Shown here piece after piece: positions 15,040 to 25,278 of a DNA stretch of 38,498 nucleotides. The stretch's first letter is position 1. Each line of letters begins with the position of its first letter. A program made the translations under genes and the position numbers. The notes beneath the pieces are model-generated. The model saw nothing but the letters and a program-made list of their open reading frames with translations, was not told where the DNA came from and did not search any database. Source of the stretch: Labilithrix sp. (lineage in GTDB: Bacteria > Myxococcota_A > Polyangia > Polyangiales > Polyangiaceae); assembly GCA_019637105.1 (NCBI GenBank), contig JAHBWF010000068.1:1-38498 (forward strand). The letters are read 5' to 3'.

Positions 15040-16374
15040 TCAGGCCGTCTCCTTCACCGACGCGGCGTCTCCGAGCAGCGAGGGCTCGCCGAGCGCGCTG
15101 GCCACGCTCTCGTCGTCGCGCGCGCCCGCGTCGAAGAGCGGCTCGTCGAGGAGCGGGTCCTCCGCCACGCGGGGCGGCGCGGGCGTCTCGAGCTCCGGCG
15201 CCGGCGCGGCCATCCCCTGGCGCGACACGTTGAGGAGGATGCCGGCGGCCGCCGCGTTCACGAGGAGCGACGAGCCGCCGAAGCTGAGGAAGGGCAGCGT
15301 GAGGCCCTTCGTCGGGAAGATGGCGAGCGCGACGCAGAGGTTCACGAGCGCTTGCGCGCCGAACATCGTCGAGATCCCGAAGGCGAGGTACGAGCCGTAG
15401 TCGTCGGGCGCGCGGTACGCCGCGCGGACGCCGCGCGCCACGAGCGCGAGGAACACGACGCACAGCGAGAGGATGCCGACGAAGCCGAGCTCCTCGCCGA
15501 TGATCGCGGCGATGAAGTCGTTGTGAGCCTCGGGCAGGTACAGCGTCTGCAGGCCCTTGCCGACGCCCGTCCCCCACGGCCCGCCCGATCCGAACGCCAT
15601 GACGGACTGGAACGGCTGGTACGCGAGATCGGCGCGGTGCTGGTCCATGTTCTGCCACGCCAGCCACCGGTCGAGGCGGTACTGCTTCGACATGATGGAG
15701 ACCGCGCCGAACACGCCGCCGAGCATCGACGCGCCGAGGATGTAGCCGACCTTCGCGCCCGCGACGAAGAGCATCGTGAACGTCAAAAGGAGGAGCACGA
15801 CGCTCGATCCGAAGTCCGGCTGCTTCATGCACAGGAACATGAAGACGCCGGCGACGAGGAGGTGCGGGAGGAAGCCGACGGTGAACGTCTTGACCTTGTC
15901 GGCCTTCTTGGCGAGCGAGTACGAGAGCCAGCAGACGAGCGCGAGCTTCGACATCTCCGCGGGCTGCACGTGGACCGGGCCCACCGCGAGCCACCGCGTG
16001 GCGCCGCCGCCGCTGTGGCCGAGGCCGACGACGCACATGAGCAGCAGGATCCCGACGCCGCCGAGCACCGGATAGGTGAGCTTGTAGAGGCGGTGGTAGT
16101 CGACCGCGCCGACGAGGAAGAAGACGCACAGCGCCACGACGGCGTACGCGGCCTGTCGCTTGAGGAAGAACTGCGGATCGTGCATGTGCAGCGTGGCCTG
16201 CACCGCCGACGCGCTGTAGACCATCACGACGCCGAAGCCGATGAGCGCGATGACGATCGCCGCGAGCACGACGTCCACCGGCCGGTCCGAGGCGGCGCGG
16301 TTCGGCTTGGCGTCGAGCGGCAACGCGAGCTGCTGGACCACCGGCGCCAGGCGGCGATTTCGGATCGTCATCAT
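15040..16374 (-). CDS. ftsW: Peptidoglycan glycosyltransferase FtsW
   Basis: 444 residues from the first ATG of ATGATG (16374), which overlaps the murD stop; the second ATG (16371) is equally possible. SEDS-family polytopic protein that polymerises lipid II at the septum with FtsI. Multiple membrane segments are evident; family signatures include VMVYSASA, KQPDFGSSVVL, YLPEAHNDFIAAIIGEELG and LPFLSFGGSSLL. After the last membrane segment there is an acidic Pro/Glu/Asp-rich tail of about 65 residues, longer than usual and probably disordered. Gene order murD-ftsW-murG is standard. Confidence 0.96.
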   Translation of the reverse strand: MMTIRNRRLAPVVQQLALPLDAKPNRAASDRPVDVVLAAIVIALIGFGVVMVYSASAVQATLHMHDPQFFLKRQAAYAVVALCVFFLVGAVDYHRLYKLTYPVLGGVGILLLMCVVGLGHSGGGATRWLAVGPVHVQPAEMSKLALVCWLSYSLAKKADKVKTFTVGFLPHLLVAGVFMFLCMKQPDFGSSVVLLLLTFTMLFVAGAKVGYILGASMLGGVFGAVSIMSKQYRLDRWLAWQNMDQHRADLAYQPFQSVMAFGSGGPWGTGVGKGLQTLYLPEAHNDFIAAIIGEELGFVGILSLCVVFLALVARGVRAAYRAPDDYGSYLAFGISTMFGAQALVNLCVALAIFPTKGLTLPFLSFGGSSLLVNAAAAGILLNVSRQGMAAPAPELETPAPPRVAEDPLLDEPLFDAGARDDESVASALGEPSLLGDAASVKETA

Positions 16375-17699
16375 GTCGAGAGCTCCGTCACCGCGCGGAC
16401 GAACGCGTCGCCGCGGGCCTTGTAGTCCCGGAACATGTCGAAGCTCGAGCACGCGGGCGAGAGCAAGACGGCGTCGCCCGGGCGCGCGAGCTCGGCGGCG
16501 AGCGCCACGGCCTCGTCCATCGTCGCGGCGGCGCGGACCGGGAGCGCGTCGCCGATCGCGTCGCGGAGGAGCCCGGCGGCCTCGCCGATCAGCACGGCCG
16601 CGCGGCCGCGCGCGCGGAGCGCGTCGACGAGCGGGCCGTAGCTCCCTCCCTTGTCGCGGCCGCCGGCGATCAGGACGACCTTGTCCTCGCGGATCCCGCG
16701 CACCGCCGTGACCGCCGCGCCGACGTTCGTGCCCTTCGAGTCGTCGTAGAACCGGACGCGGCGCCGCTCGCGGACGAACGCCATGCGGTGCGGGAGGCCC
16801 TGGAACGTCGCGAGGACGTCGCGGACGACCTCCGGCGCGATGCCGAACGGGCGCACCGCCGCCAGCGCCGCGGCGACGTTGAGGGCGTTGTGCCCGCCCT
16901 GGAGCGCGAGCGCGGCGCGCGGGTAGGACGCCGCGCCGTCGACGATCGCGTCCGCGCCGACGGAGACGTCGCCGCCCTCGCCGAACGTGACGACGCGGGC
17001 CCGGCCGCGCTTCGCCTGACGGAGACAGACCGGGTCGTTCGCCGGGACGACCGCGACGTCGTCCTCGGTCTGCCGGAGGAACGCGTTGCCCTTCGCGTCC
17101 GCGTAGGCCGCCTCGCTCGCGTACCGGTCGAGGTGGTCGGGCGAGACGTTGAGCAGCACGCCGACCTTCGGGCGGAACGCCTCCACGCGCTCCATCTGGA
17201 AGCTCGACACCTCGAGGACGACGACGTCGAACGCCTCGTCGGCGTGGGCCGCGAGCGGCTCGCCGAGGTTCCCTCCGACGAAGACGCGCTCGCCGGCGCG
17301 CGAGAGCAGCTCACCGACCAGCGACGTCGTCGTGCTCTTGCCGTTGGTGCCGCCGACCGCGACGACCGGCGCCGGGCGCGAAAGCGCCTGCACCGCGAGC
17401 TCGACCTCGCCCCAGACTCGGACGCCGCGGCCCTCGGCGTCCGTCAGCTCCGGGAACGCGGGGACGCCGGGCGAGACGACGACGAGGTCGGCCTCGGCGA
17501 GGCGCGCGGCGCCGTGGCCGCCGAGCGCGAGCGAGACCCCGTTTTCCTCGAGCGCGCGCACCTCCGCGGGGACCGCGTCGGGCGGCTTCGCGTCCGTGCC
17601 GACGACGCGCGCGCCGCGCGCGGCGAGGAGGCGGCAGGCCGCGACGCCGCTCGCCCCGAGCCCCACCACGACGACGCGCCTGTCCTTCACGTCGAGCAC
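16371..17699 (-). CDS. murD: UDP-N-acetylmuramoylalanine--D-glutamate ligase MurD
   Basis: 442 residues from a GTG at 17699; an internal in-frame GTG at 17690 is an alternative. Adds D-Glu to UDP-MurNAc-L-Ala. The N-terminal nucleotide-like fold begins VVVGLGASG; the ATP loop GTNGKSTT is at 117-124, with NVSPDHLDRY, FYDDSKGTNVGAA and LLIAGG-like VLIAGGRDKG, and the ending LLSPACSSFDMF typical of MurD. It starts 4 nt after the mraY stop and overlaps ftsW. Confidence 0.97.
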   Translation of the reverse strand: MLDVKDRRVVVVGLGASGVAACRLLAARGARVVGTDAKPPDAVPAEVRALEENGVSLALGGHGAARLAEADLVVVSPGVPAFPELTDAEGRGVRVWGEVELAVQALSRPAPVVAVGGTNGKSTTTSLVGELLSRAGERVFVGGNLGEPLAAHADEAFDVVVLEVSSFQMERVEAFRPKVGVLLNVSPDHLDRYASEAAYADAKGNAFLRQTEDDVAVVPANDPVCLRQAKRGRARVVTFGEGGDVSVGADAIVDGAASYPRAALALQGGHNALNVAAALAAVRPFGIAPEVVRDVLATFQGLPHRMAFVRERRRVRFYDDSKGTNVGAAVTAVRGIREDKVVLIAGGRDKGGSYGPLVDALRARGRAAVLIGEAAGLLRDAIGDALPVRAAATMDEAVALAAELARPGDAVLLSPACSSFDMFRDYKARGDAFVRAVTELST

Positions 17700-17703
17700 G
17701 CGG

Positions 17704-18858
<1,155 letters not shown>

Positions 18859-19154
18859 CGCGTCCCTGAGGTCGCAGACTCTGAGAGATTCGGCAAAGTT
18901 TCCGGCATATTCGAGCTCGCTCCGGGCGTCCTCGCGGACGCCGTGGTGGGCCCTCCGTATGCCATGAGTCGTCGGCCCTTCGCGCTGTTTCCTCGGGGAA
19001 AACGCCACGCTGAGCTCGAGCTCCGCTCGAGATCGGCGGGCGCGCCGCCGTGGGCCCTCGACGCGGCGGCGACGCGCCCCGCCCGCGCCGCGCGGCTCCT
19101 CCCGGGCGTCGCTCGTCGTTGCAGGCGCCAAGCACGACCGCTAACGTTGTAAAC
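18859..19154. other. Divergent region between mraY and the FGE-like lipoprotein gene
   Basis: 296 nt that must drive the mraY-ftsQ block, since the next upstream gene is on the other strand. On the mraY side I see AGGGA and a CTGAG-N10-CTGAG direct repeat (18866-18885) but no convincing -35/-10 pair. The plus-strand promoter candidate is listed separately. Both strands are open in long Arg-rich frames here that look non-coding. Confidence 0.5.
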
Positions 19155-19156
19155 GT
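19119..19156 (+). promoter_or_regulatory. Candidate promoter and palindrome at the FGE-like gene start
   Basis: TTGCAG (19119-19124), 17 nt, TAACGT (19142-19147) forms a weak sigma70-like pair. The -10 overlaps a perfect inverted repeat ACGTT-GTA-AACGT (19144-19156) that reaches into the GTG start at 19155. Transcription would begin at or next to the start codon, so the message may be leaderless. The palindrome could be an operator. Confidence 0.35.
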
Positions 19157-21095
19157 GCGCTCCAGCTATCCGCGTCGCGGCCTCGGGGGGTTCGTCGTCT
19201 GGGTGTCCACGTGGCTCGTCGCGTCGAGCTGCAGCTCGACCGCGGCCGAGGCGATCCCCGACGGCGGGGACACCGAGACGCCGCTCGAGTGCTCGGCCAC
19301 GCCGTGCGCCGACGGAGAGGCCTGCAGCGGGCCGGCGGACTGCGCGAGCGGGATCTGCGAGACCGGCATCTGCCGCGCCGCGCCCGACGCGCCCGACGGC
19401 GCGGCGCCCGACGGGGCCGCGCCCGACGCCGGTGAGACGAGCGACTGCGGCGGCGCGACGAAGCCGCCGTGCGACGACGGCAAGGCGTGCGCCGCGGGCG
19501 GCGACTGCAAGAGCGGCGCGTGCACGAACGGCGTCTGCGCGGCGCCGACGAGCTCGGACGGCGTGAAGAACGGCAACGAGACCGACGTCGACTGCGGCAG
19601 CGGACCGACCGGGATCGACACGCAGGCCGATCCGTGCGCGGTCGGCAAGGCGTGCCTCGCGAAGTCGGACTGCTTCGAGGCCGACTGCGTCGAAGGCGTC
19701 TGCACGTGGACGAGCTCCGACGGCTTCAAGAACGGCACGGAGTCGGACGTCGACTGCGGCGGCGGCGCCCCGACGAACGCGCCGCCGTGCGCCGTCGGCT
19801 CCAAGTGCGCGGGACCGGCCGACTGCGCGTCCGACGCGTGCATGCGCGACGGGCCGAAGGCCGGCACGTGCACCGCAAACCGGAGCTGCGCCACGCACTA
19901 CGGCGGGCAGACCTGCGGCGCGGGCGAGGTCGCGGGCGGCGGCGCGGCCCACGAGAGCTGCTGCACGTCGCTCCCGGTCGCCGCGACGTTCCAGGACCGC
20001 CTGCACCCCGGCAAGCGCGTCTACCTCGACAAGTACGAGATCACCGCGGGCCGCATGCGCGAGTTCATCACGCGCATGGAGGAGCTCTACGGAGGTCAGG
20101 CCAACATCCGCGCGTGGATCCAGGCGAACATGCCGCCGTTCTGGAACGACAGCGCCGACGCGGCGGTGAACTGGACGCGCTGGCTGCCGACCGGGAAGTC
20201 CACGGTCGTCTCGCTGCCGCGGTTCAACACGTACAAGCCGAGCGACTCCACGCCGGACGTCGCCAACCCGCAGGGCGACGTCGGCACCGATTGGATCCTC
20301 GGCCCCAACGGCTGGTACTTCTACACGCACGGGCACAACTGCGACGCCGAGTACGGCTACCCCACGTACTGGTACCCCCCCGCGGACTGGCTGGCGAACC
20401 ACAGCGACGCGGATCCGGCGACCCCGCTCCGACCGCGCATGACGCGCGAGCAGCTCGACGTCCGCTCGCTCAACTGCGTGCCCAACGCGCTCCTCGCGGC
20501 GTTCTGCGCCTGGGACGGCGGACAGCTCGCGACGGTCAGCGTCCTGCAGGAGGTCACCAAGGTCCCCTACGGCAACCGGAACCTCGCCTCGTGCACGGCC
20601 GCGCGCGGCGGCACGAGCAGCCCGTCGTGCAGCGGAAGCTTCTTCTACGGCGTCCCGGAGGCGAGCGGTCGCTTCGGGCCGCTGACGGAGGGCGGCGTCC
20701 CGAGCTGGCGCCACTTCAACAACCCGCTCCCGTGCCCCGGCAACGACGCCTGCGCGTTCGCCAACTACAGCGACGACGCCGGGTGGATCCACTGGGGGCC
20801 GCAGGTGCCGTACTACTACAGCCCCGGCGTGGACGACTGGGCCGCGCGCATCGCCGCGCCGGGCCGCATGACCCGCGACGTCGTGCGAGTCAACGCGGCC
20901 GACGAGCCGTGGATGGACCTGCGCGGCAACCTGCAGGAGCTCTCGCTCGACGACCGCACCGCGAACACGTACGCGTTCGGCGGCGTCCACTACGACAGCA
21001 TCGGGCGACGCGGCAAGGACGCGAACCGCGCGAGGCAGCCGGAGTTCAAGATCGGTCAGGCGGGCGGGCGCTGCATGCGCTTCCGCGATCCGTAG
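19155..21095 (+). CDS. Cys-rich lipoprotein with FGE/sulfatase-modifying-factor-like domain
   Basis: 646 residues from a GTG at 19155. A hydrophobic signal ends VASSC, a loose lipobox at Cys26. Residues about 45-265 hold four Cys-rich units of the form PCxxGxAC...DC.SGxC..GxC, two of them introduced by KNGNETDVDCG and KNGTESDVDCG. A Pro/Asp/Ala repeat separates units one and two. From about residue 288 the protein follows the FGE fold: YEITAGRMREFI, a central SxNC/FCAWDGG stretch, WMDLRGNLQELSL and the ending GGRCMRF. The paired catalytic cysteines of true formylglycine-generating enzymes are not present before the final GGRC, so a structural or binding role is likely. Envelope location is inferred. 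Confidence 0.8.
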   Translation: MRSSYPRRGLGGFVVWVSTWLVASSCSSTAAEAIPDGGDTETPLECSATPCADGEACSGPADCASGICETGICRAAPDAPDGAAPDGAAPDAGETSDCGGATKPPCDDGKACAAGGDCKSGACTNGVCAAPTSSDGVKNGNETDVDCGSGPTGIDTQADPCAVGKACLAKSDCFEADCVEGVCTWTSSDGFKNGTESDVDCGGGAPTNAPPCAVGSKCAGPADCASDACMRDGPKAGTCTANRSCATHYGGQTCGAGEVAGGGAAHESCCTSLPVAATFQDRLHPGKRVYLDKYEITAGRMREFITRMEELYGGQANIRAWIQANMPPFWNDSADAAVNWTRWLPTGKSTVVSLPRFNTYKPSDSTPDVANPQGDVGTDWILGPNGWYFYTHGHNCDAEYGYPTYWYPPADWLANHSDADPATPLRPRMTREQLDVRSLNCVPNALLAAFCAWDGGQLATVSVLQEVTKVPYGNRNLASCTAARGGTSSPSCSGSFFYGVPEASGRFGPLTEGGVPSWRHFNNPLPCPGNDACAFANYSDDAGWIHWGPQVPYYYSPGVDDWAARIAAPGRMTRDVVRVNAADEPWMDLRGNLQELSLDDRTANTYAFGGVHYDSIGRRGKDANRARQPEFKIGQAGGRCMRFRDP

Positions 21096-21160
21096 GATCG
21101 GCCTCCTCGTCGAGCCCGGCGGACGCGAGCGGGGTCGGACGCGGCGCTCTGCTCGGCGCG

Positions 21161-22066
21161 TCACGCCTTCGCGGGCTTGTCCCTCGGTCGCCTCGGCTTC
21201 GCGCGCGCCGGGGGCTCCGCCGGCGCGTCGGCGCCTCGCGCCTCGGCGTCCGGCGCCGGACCGGCGTCCACGTCCGCGTCGCTCGCCTCGAGCTCGGCGA
21301 GCTCCTCCGCGGTGGGCGCGTCGGGATCGGGCGGATCCTGCTCGAGGACGGCGTGCGTGTCCGGATCCGGCGCGCCGCGGCGGCGCGGCTTCGGCGTCAG
21401 GTCGTACTCCTCGAGCAGCTCCTTCGTGGAGAGCAGCGCGGCTTGCGCGAGCAGGCGGGCCTGCCGGCTCGGGAGGTCGAGGCGGTGCGCGACGATGACG
21501 AGCTCCTCGCTGAGCGCGCGCGCGGAGGCGTCGTCGATCGGCGGGTAGTCGAAGGCGGCGCGCCAGGCCCGGAACGCGTCGAGCACGAGCCGCACCGTGG
21601 GGAGGACGACGGCGTAGGTCTCGTCGGCGAACATGCGCTTGGCGTAGCTCGAGCCGAGCCGCTTCTCGAAGTCGCCGCAGAAGCGCTCGAACTCCTCGCG
21701 CTCGACGCGCCGCAAGACGGGCAGCTTGGCGTTCGCGTACAGCGCCTCGATCAGCGGCGAGCGCGGGCTGGCCGCGAAGCCGATCCCGGCGTGGAGGCGC
21801 TCGAGGGCGTCGACCGCCTCGCCCTGGAGCTCGCGCGCGCGGTCCCCTCGCATCGACTCGAGCTCGTCGAGCTGGAGCACGCGGATCGGAAGATCCCCGA
21901 TCCCCTCGCGCGCGCGGGCGAGGCGGAGACGAGCCGTCTCGAGCCAGGCCTTCTCCTCCGCGAGCCCGGGACGTTTCGCGAGCTCGGCGGCCGCGGCGTC
22001 GAGCCGCCGCGCAAGCTTCTTCGAATGAGCGATCAGCTCGAACGCTTCGAGGAGGGGGGTGCCCAT
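21161..22066 (-). CDS. Uncharacterised helical protein
   Basis: 301 residues from the ATG at 22066; the frame stays open upstream to 22324 but that part is Arg/Trp-rich and atypical, so this start is preferred although no ribosome site is clear. The protein is rich in Ala, Glu, Arg and Leu and predicted by eye to be almost all helical (ELIAHSKKLARRLDAAAAEL and similar). The last 75 residues are acidic, Pro/Asp/Glu-rich, ending in a basic KPRRPRDKPAKA. There is no signal peptide, membrane segment or catalytic motif that I recognise. It is convergent with the FGE-like gene (65-nt gap) and divergent from the acetyltransferase gene. Confidence 0.6.
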   Translation of the reverse strand: MGTPLLEAFELIAHSKKLARRLDAAAAELAKRPGLAEEKAWLETARLRLARAREGIGDLPIRVLQLDELESMRGDRARELQGEAVDALERLHAGIGFAASPRSPLIEALYANAKLPVLRRVEREEFERFCGDFEKRLGSSYAKRMFADETYAVVLPTVRLVLDAFRAWRAAFDYPPIDDASARALSEELVIVAHRLDLPSRQARLLAQAALLSTKELLEEYDLTPKPRRRGAPDPDTHAVLEQDPPDPDAPTAEELAELEASDADVDAGPAPDAEARGADAPAEPPARAKPRRPRDKPAKA

Positions 22067-22213
22067 GCGCGCGTTGGGATACCACGCGCGGCGCGGGGAT
22101 GTCTCGCCCGCGCCCGTGACGGGAGACGGGCGCCGCACGTCGTGCGCGCCGCGCCTCCGCGGTTTCCCTCGAGTGAAACGGAGTCGAAACAGAGCCGCGC
22201 TACACCCCCACGC

Positions 22214-22888
22214 ATGCGTCCACCATCGCGATTCCGCGCCCGTCGCGTCACGCAGGGAGACGTCGTGGTCACCGTCCGCGCCATCCGCCCCGACGACCGC
22301 GACGCGCTCCGCGCTGCGTTCCACAAGCTGAGCCCGCAGTCACGCTACCGTCGCTTCCTGGGGCACCTCTCCGATCTGAGCCCGGCGATGCTGCGCTACC
22401 TCACCGAGGTGGACGGCGTCGACCACTTCGCCGTCGTCGCGCTCCTCGAGCGACCGCGCCGCCCGGCGCTGATGGCGCTCGGCGGCGCGCTCTTCGAGCG
22501 CTGGCAGGCGCCGCCCGAGATCGTCGGCGTGGCGCGCCTCATCCGGCTCCGCCCCGACACCGCGGAGGTCGCGATCACGGTCGCCGACGCGTTCCAGCGC
22601 AAGGGGCTCGGCGCGCGCCTGCTCTCGATCCTGGTCGCGCACGCGCGCCGCACCGGCGTCGACGAGCTCGTCGCCCACGTCCTCGCCGAGAACAAGCCGA
22701 TGCGCGAGCTCCTCTCGACCGTCGGCGTGGTGCGCTCGGTCGCCCAGGACACGGTCACCGTCACCCTCCCGAAGAAGAGCTCCCGTACGGCGGGCGGGCG
22801 ACGGCGCGCGGCGCGCGCGTGGCGCGCCGGGGGCGTCCGGTTCGTCCTCGCGCTGCGTTGGCTCCGGATCCAGCGCTGGAGCTCCTGA
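22214..22888 (+). CDS. GNAT family N-acetyltransferase
   Basis: 224 residues. The N-terminal region IRPDDRDALRAAFHKLSPQSRYRRFL matches in part (IRPDD, LSPQSRYRRFL) the GNAT domain found in protein lysine acetyltransferases of the Pat type and their stand-alone relatives. The acetyl-CoA loop is QRKGLGA at 128-134, followed by a helix LLSILVAHARR. A basic Arg-rich tail of about 35 residues follows the domain. Substrate is unknown; a protein or small amine is possible. No Shine-Dalgarno is seen; TACACC ends 7 nt before the ATG. The upstream 147 nt contain GTTTC-N8-GAAAC and a repeated GAGT(C)GAAAC. Confidence 0.8.
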   Translation: MRPPSRFRARRVTQGDVVVTVRAIRPDDRDALRAAFHKLSPQSRYRRFLGHLSDLSPAMLRYLTEVDGVDHFAVVALLERPRRPALMALGGALFERWQAPPEIVGVARLIRLRPDTAEVAITVADAFQRKGLGARLLSILVAHARRTGVDELVAHVLAENKPMRELLSTVGVVRSVAQDTVTVTLPKKSSRTAGGRRRAARAWRAGGVRFVLALRWLRIQRWSS

Positions 22889-23002
22889 GCGGCGACGGCG
22901 CGCCTCGGCTCGGGGGTGCGGCCGCGCCGCTCGGGAACAGCGCAGGCGCCGTCCCGGTTCACAGGACATCGGCGCGAGGCGGGTCCAGAGGAGGGGCGCG
23001 CG

Positions 23003-23893
23003 ATGTGTCACCTGTTCGGGCTCTCCGCGGCTCCACGAAGAGTACGAGCGACCTTCTGGCTGATGGAGGCGCCGCTCAGCCTGGCCGAGCAGAGCCACGG
23101 CGAGCCCGACGGCACGGGGCTCGGGACGTTCACCGCGGACGGGACCCCGCTCGTCGAGAAGCAGCCGCTCGCCGCCTACGCGGACGCGGCGTTCGCGACG
23201 GAGGCGAAGACGCGGGAGTCCGCCACGTTCGTCGCGCACATACGCTTCGCCACGATGGGGCGGCTCGACGCGAACAACACGCACCCGTTCGTGCAGCGCG
23301 ATCGCGTGTTCGCGCACAACGGCGACATCGGAGATCTCCCGGCGCTGGAGGCCGAGCTCGGCCCGTACCTCGACCTCGTGCGCGGAGACACGGACTCGGA
23401 GCGGTACTTCGCCCTGATCACGAAGCACGTCGACGACAACGGCGGGGACGTCGCGGCGGGGATCACCGCCGCCGCGACGTGGATCGCGGAGAACCTCCCG
23501 CTCACGTCGATCAACTTCGTCCTCGTCAGCGCGCTCGAGCTGTGGGCGCTCCGCTACCCCGCGACGCACGACCTCTTGATGCTCGATCGGGTCGCCGGCG
23601 GCGCGAGCGGTCGGCGGCCGCTGCGTCACGCCGCCGTCGAGCCTCGGAGGATCGGCGCCCGCTCGACCGACCTCACGCGTCACGGCGCGGTCGTCGTGGC
23701 GACCGAGCCGATGGACGAGGATCCGGGGTGGAGCGAGCTCCGGCCGGGGGAGCTCCTGCACGTGGGGCCGAACCACGAGGTCTCGCGGACGCTCGTGTTG
23801 CCTCACCCGCCCCGCCGCCCGATGCGCCTCGAGGACGTCGAGGCGCGCGTCGCGGCGACCCGCGCCGAGCCCGGCGCGCCGCCGGAGAGGTGA
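23003..23893 (+). CDS. Class II glutamine amidotransferase (YafJ/EgtC-like)
   Basis: 296 residues. The start at 23003 is fixed by a strong GGAGGGG ribosome site (22990-22996) and by the need for Cys2 as the nucleophile exposed after Met removal (MCHLFGLSA). HIRFAT (79-84), HNGD (105-108, oxyanion hole) and GDTDSE (128-133) complete the Ntn-hydrolase glutaminase site. No synthase domain follows, so it is a free-standing amidohydrolase like YafJ or EgtC; EgtC cleaves a gamma-glutamyl amide. The gap to gabT is 16 nt, so they form an operon and a gamma-glutamyl compound linked to GABA is a fair but unproven substrate. Confidence 0.85.
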   Translation: MCHLFGLSAAPRRVRATFWLMEAPLSLAEQSHGEPDGTGLGTFTADGTPLVEKQPLAAYADAAFATEAKTRESATFVAHIRFATMGRLDANNTHPFVQRDRVFAHNGDIGDLPALEAELGPYLDLVRGDTDSERYFALITKHVDDNGGDVAAGITAAATWIAENLPLTSINFVLVSALELWALRYPATHDLLMLDRVAGGASGRRPLRHAAVEPRRIGARSTDLTRHGAVVVATEPMDEDPGWSELRPGELLHVGPNHEVSRTLVLPHPPRRPMRLEDVEARVAATRAEPGAPPER

Positions 23894-23909
23894 GCGTCGG
23901 AGGCCGACG

Positions 23910-25277
23910 ATGAGCGCGATCGCGTACCGACTCCCGCAAGAGCGCCGCCTGGTCACCGCGCTGCCGGGGCCGCGCTCGATCGCGCTGGCCGCGCGGCGCA
24001 GCGCGGCGGTCGCCCTCGGGGTCGGCTCGAGCTTGCCCGTCTACGTCGCCGAGGCGGACGGCGGCGTGATCCTGGACGTGGACGGCAACTCGCTCGTCGA
24101 TCTCGGCTCCGGCATCGCGGTCACGTCGGTCGGCGCGTCGAACCCGGCGGTCGTCGCGGCCGTGAGGGAGCAGGTCGCGCGCTTCACGCACACCTGCTTC
24201 ATGATCGGACCCTACGAGTCGTACGTCGCGGTGGCCGAGGCGTTGAACGCGCTGGCCCCCGGCGCGCACGAGAAGCGAACGGCGCTGTTCAACAGCGGCG
24301 CCGAGGCCGTGGAGAACGCCGTCAAGATCGCGCGCTACGTGACCGGCCGGAGCGCCGTCGTCGCGTTCGAACACGCCTACCACGGCCGCACGAACCTCGC
24401 CCTCGCGGTCACGTCGAAGGCGATGCCGTACAAGAGCGGCTTCGGCCCGTTCGCGCCCGAGGTCTATCGGGTCCCGACGTCCTACCCGCTCCGCGAAGGC
24501 CGGAACGCGGACGGCTCGCCGATGACCGGCGCGCAGGCCGCGGAGCGCGCGATCGGGCTCATCGAGACGCAGATCGGCGCGAGCCGGGTCGCCGCCCTCC
24601 TCATCGAGCCGATCCAGGGCGAGGGCGGCTTCATCGTCCCCGCCGAGGGGTTCTTGCCCGAGCTCGCGCGGTGGGCGAGCTCGAAGGGCGTCGTCTTCAT
24701 CGCCGACGAGATCCAGACCGGCATGTGCCGCACGGGAGCGTGGTTCGCGAGCGAGCACGAAGGGATCGTCCCCGACCTCGTCACCACGGCCAAGGCCCTC
24801 GCGGGTGGGATGCCGCTGTCGGCCGTGACGGGCCGCGCGGAGCTGCTCGACGCGATACACCCCGGCGGCCTCGGCGGGACGTACGGCGGGAACCCCGTCG
24901 CGTGCGCCGCGGCCCTGGCGACGCTCGAGCAGATGCGCGCCCTCGACCTCTCCGGGAGGGCGCGCGCGATCGGCGCGACCATGAGCGGGCGCTTGAACGC
25001 CCTGGCGGCCGCCCTCGACGTCGTCGGTGAGGTCCGCGGGCGAGGCGCGATGACGGCGATCGAGCTCGTCGAGCCCGGCGCGCTGCGGCCGAACCCTCCG
25101 GCCGCGAGGGCCGCCGTCGCCGCGGCCCTCCGCGCCGGCGTCGTCGCGCTGACCTGCGGAACTCACGGGAACGTGATCCGGCTCTTGCCGCCGCTCGTGA
25201 TCTCCGACGAGCTGCTCGCCGACGGGCTCTCCGTGCTCGAGGACGCGCTCCGCGCGGTCGCCGCCGGCGGCGCGTGA
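23910..25277 (+). CDS. gabT: 4-aminobutyrate aminotransferase
   Basis: 455 residues, class III PLP aminotransferase. GGAGG lies 6-7 nt before the ATG. Signatures: LFNSGAEAVENAVKIAR, AYHGRTNLAL, EPIQGEGGF, the cofactor-binding Asp266 in IADEIQTG and Lys295 in TTAKALAGG. The overall pattern fits GabT, which turns GABA and 2-oxoglutarate into succinate semialdehyde and glutamate; other omega-aminotransferases such as ornithine or beta-alanine types cannot be excluded. No succinate semialdehyde dehydrogenase gene is in the window. It ends one base from the end of the convergent glutamate decarboxylase gene. Confidence 0.88.
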   Translation: MSAIAYRLPQERRLVTALPGPRSIALAARRSAAVALGVGSSLPVYVAEADGGVILDVDGNSLVDLGSGIAVTSVGASNPAVVAAVREQVARFTHTCFMIGPYESYVAVAEALNALAPGAHEKRTALFNSGAEAVENAVKIARYVTGRSAVVAFEHAYHGRTNLALAVTSKAMPYKSGFGPFAPEVYRVPTSYPLREGRNADGSPMTGAQAAERAIGLIETQIGASRVAALLIEPIQGEGGFIVPAEGFLPELARWASSKGVVFIADEIQTGMCRTGAWFASEHEGIVPDLVTTAKALAGGMPLSAVTGRAELLDAIHPGGLGGTYGGNPVACAAALATLEQMRALDLSGRARAIGATMSGRLNALAAALDVVGEVRGRGAMTAIELVEPGALRPNPPAARAAVAAALRAGVVALTCGTHGNVIRLLPPLVISDELLADGLSVLEDALRAVAAGGA

Positions 25278-25278
25278 G

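Noticed and set aside
14008-16425. An 805-codon open frame on the plus strand opposite murG and ftsW, and similar long frames opposite most dcw genes
   Set aside because: They are antisense to genes with clear family motifs and are Arg/Ala/Glu-biased, as expected from GC-rich codon use on the other strand.
19155-21095. Calling this gene a formylglycine-generating enzyme
   Set aside because: The paired catalytic cysteines before the terminal GGRC are not present, and the protein is a Cys-rich lipoprotein, so enzyme activity is not supported.
19469-22213. A very long plus-strand frame running into the acetyltransferase gene
   Set aside because: It overlaps the FGE-like lipoprotein in another frame and is Arg-rich without motifs. 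Only the part from 22214 encodes a recognisable protein.
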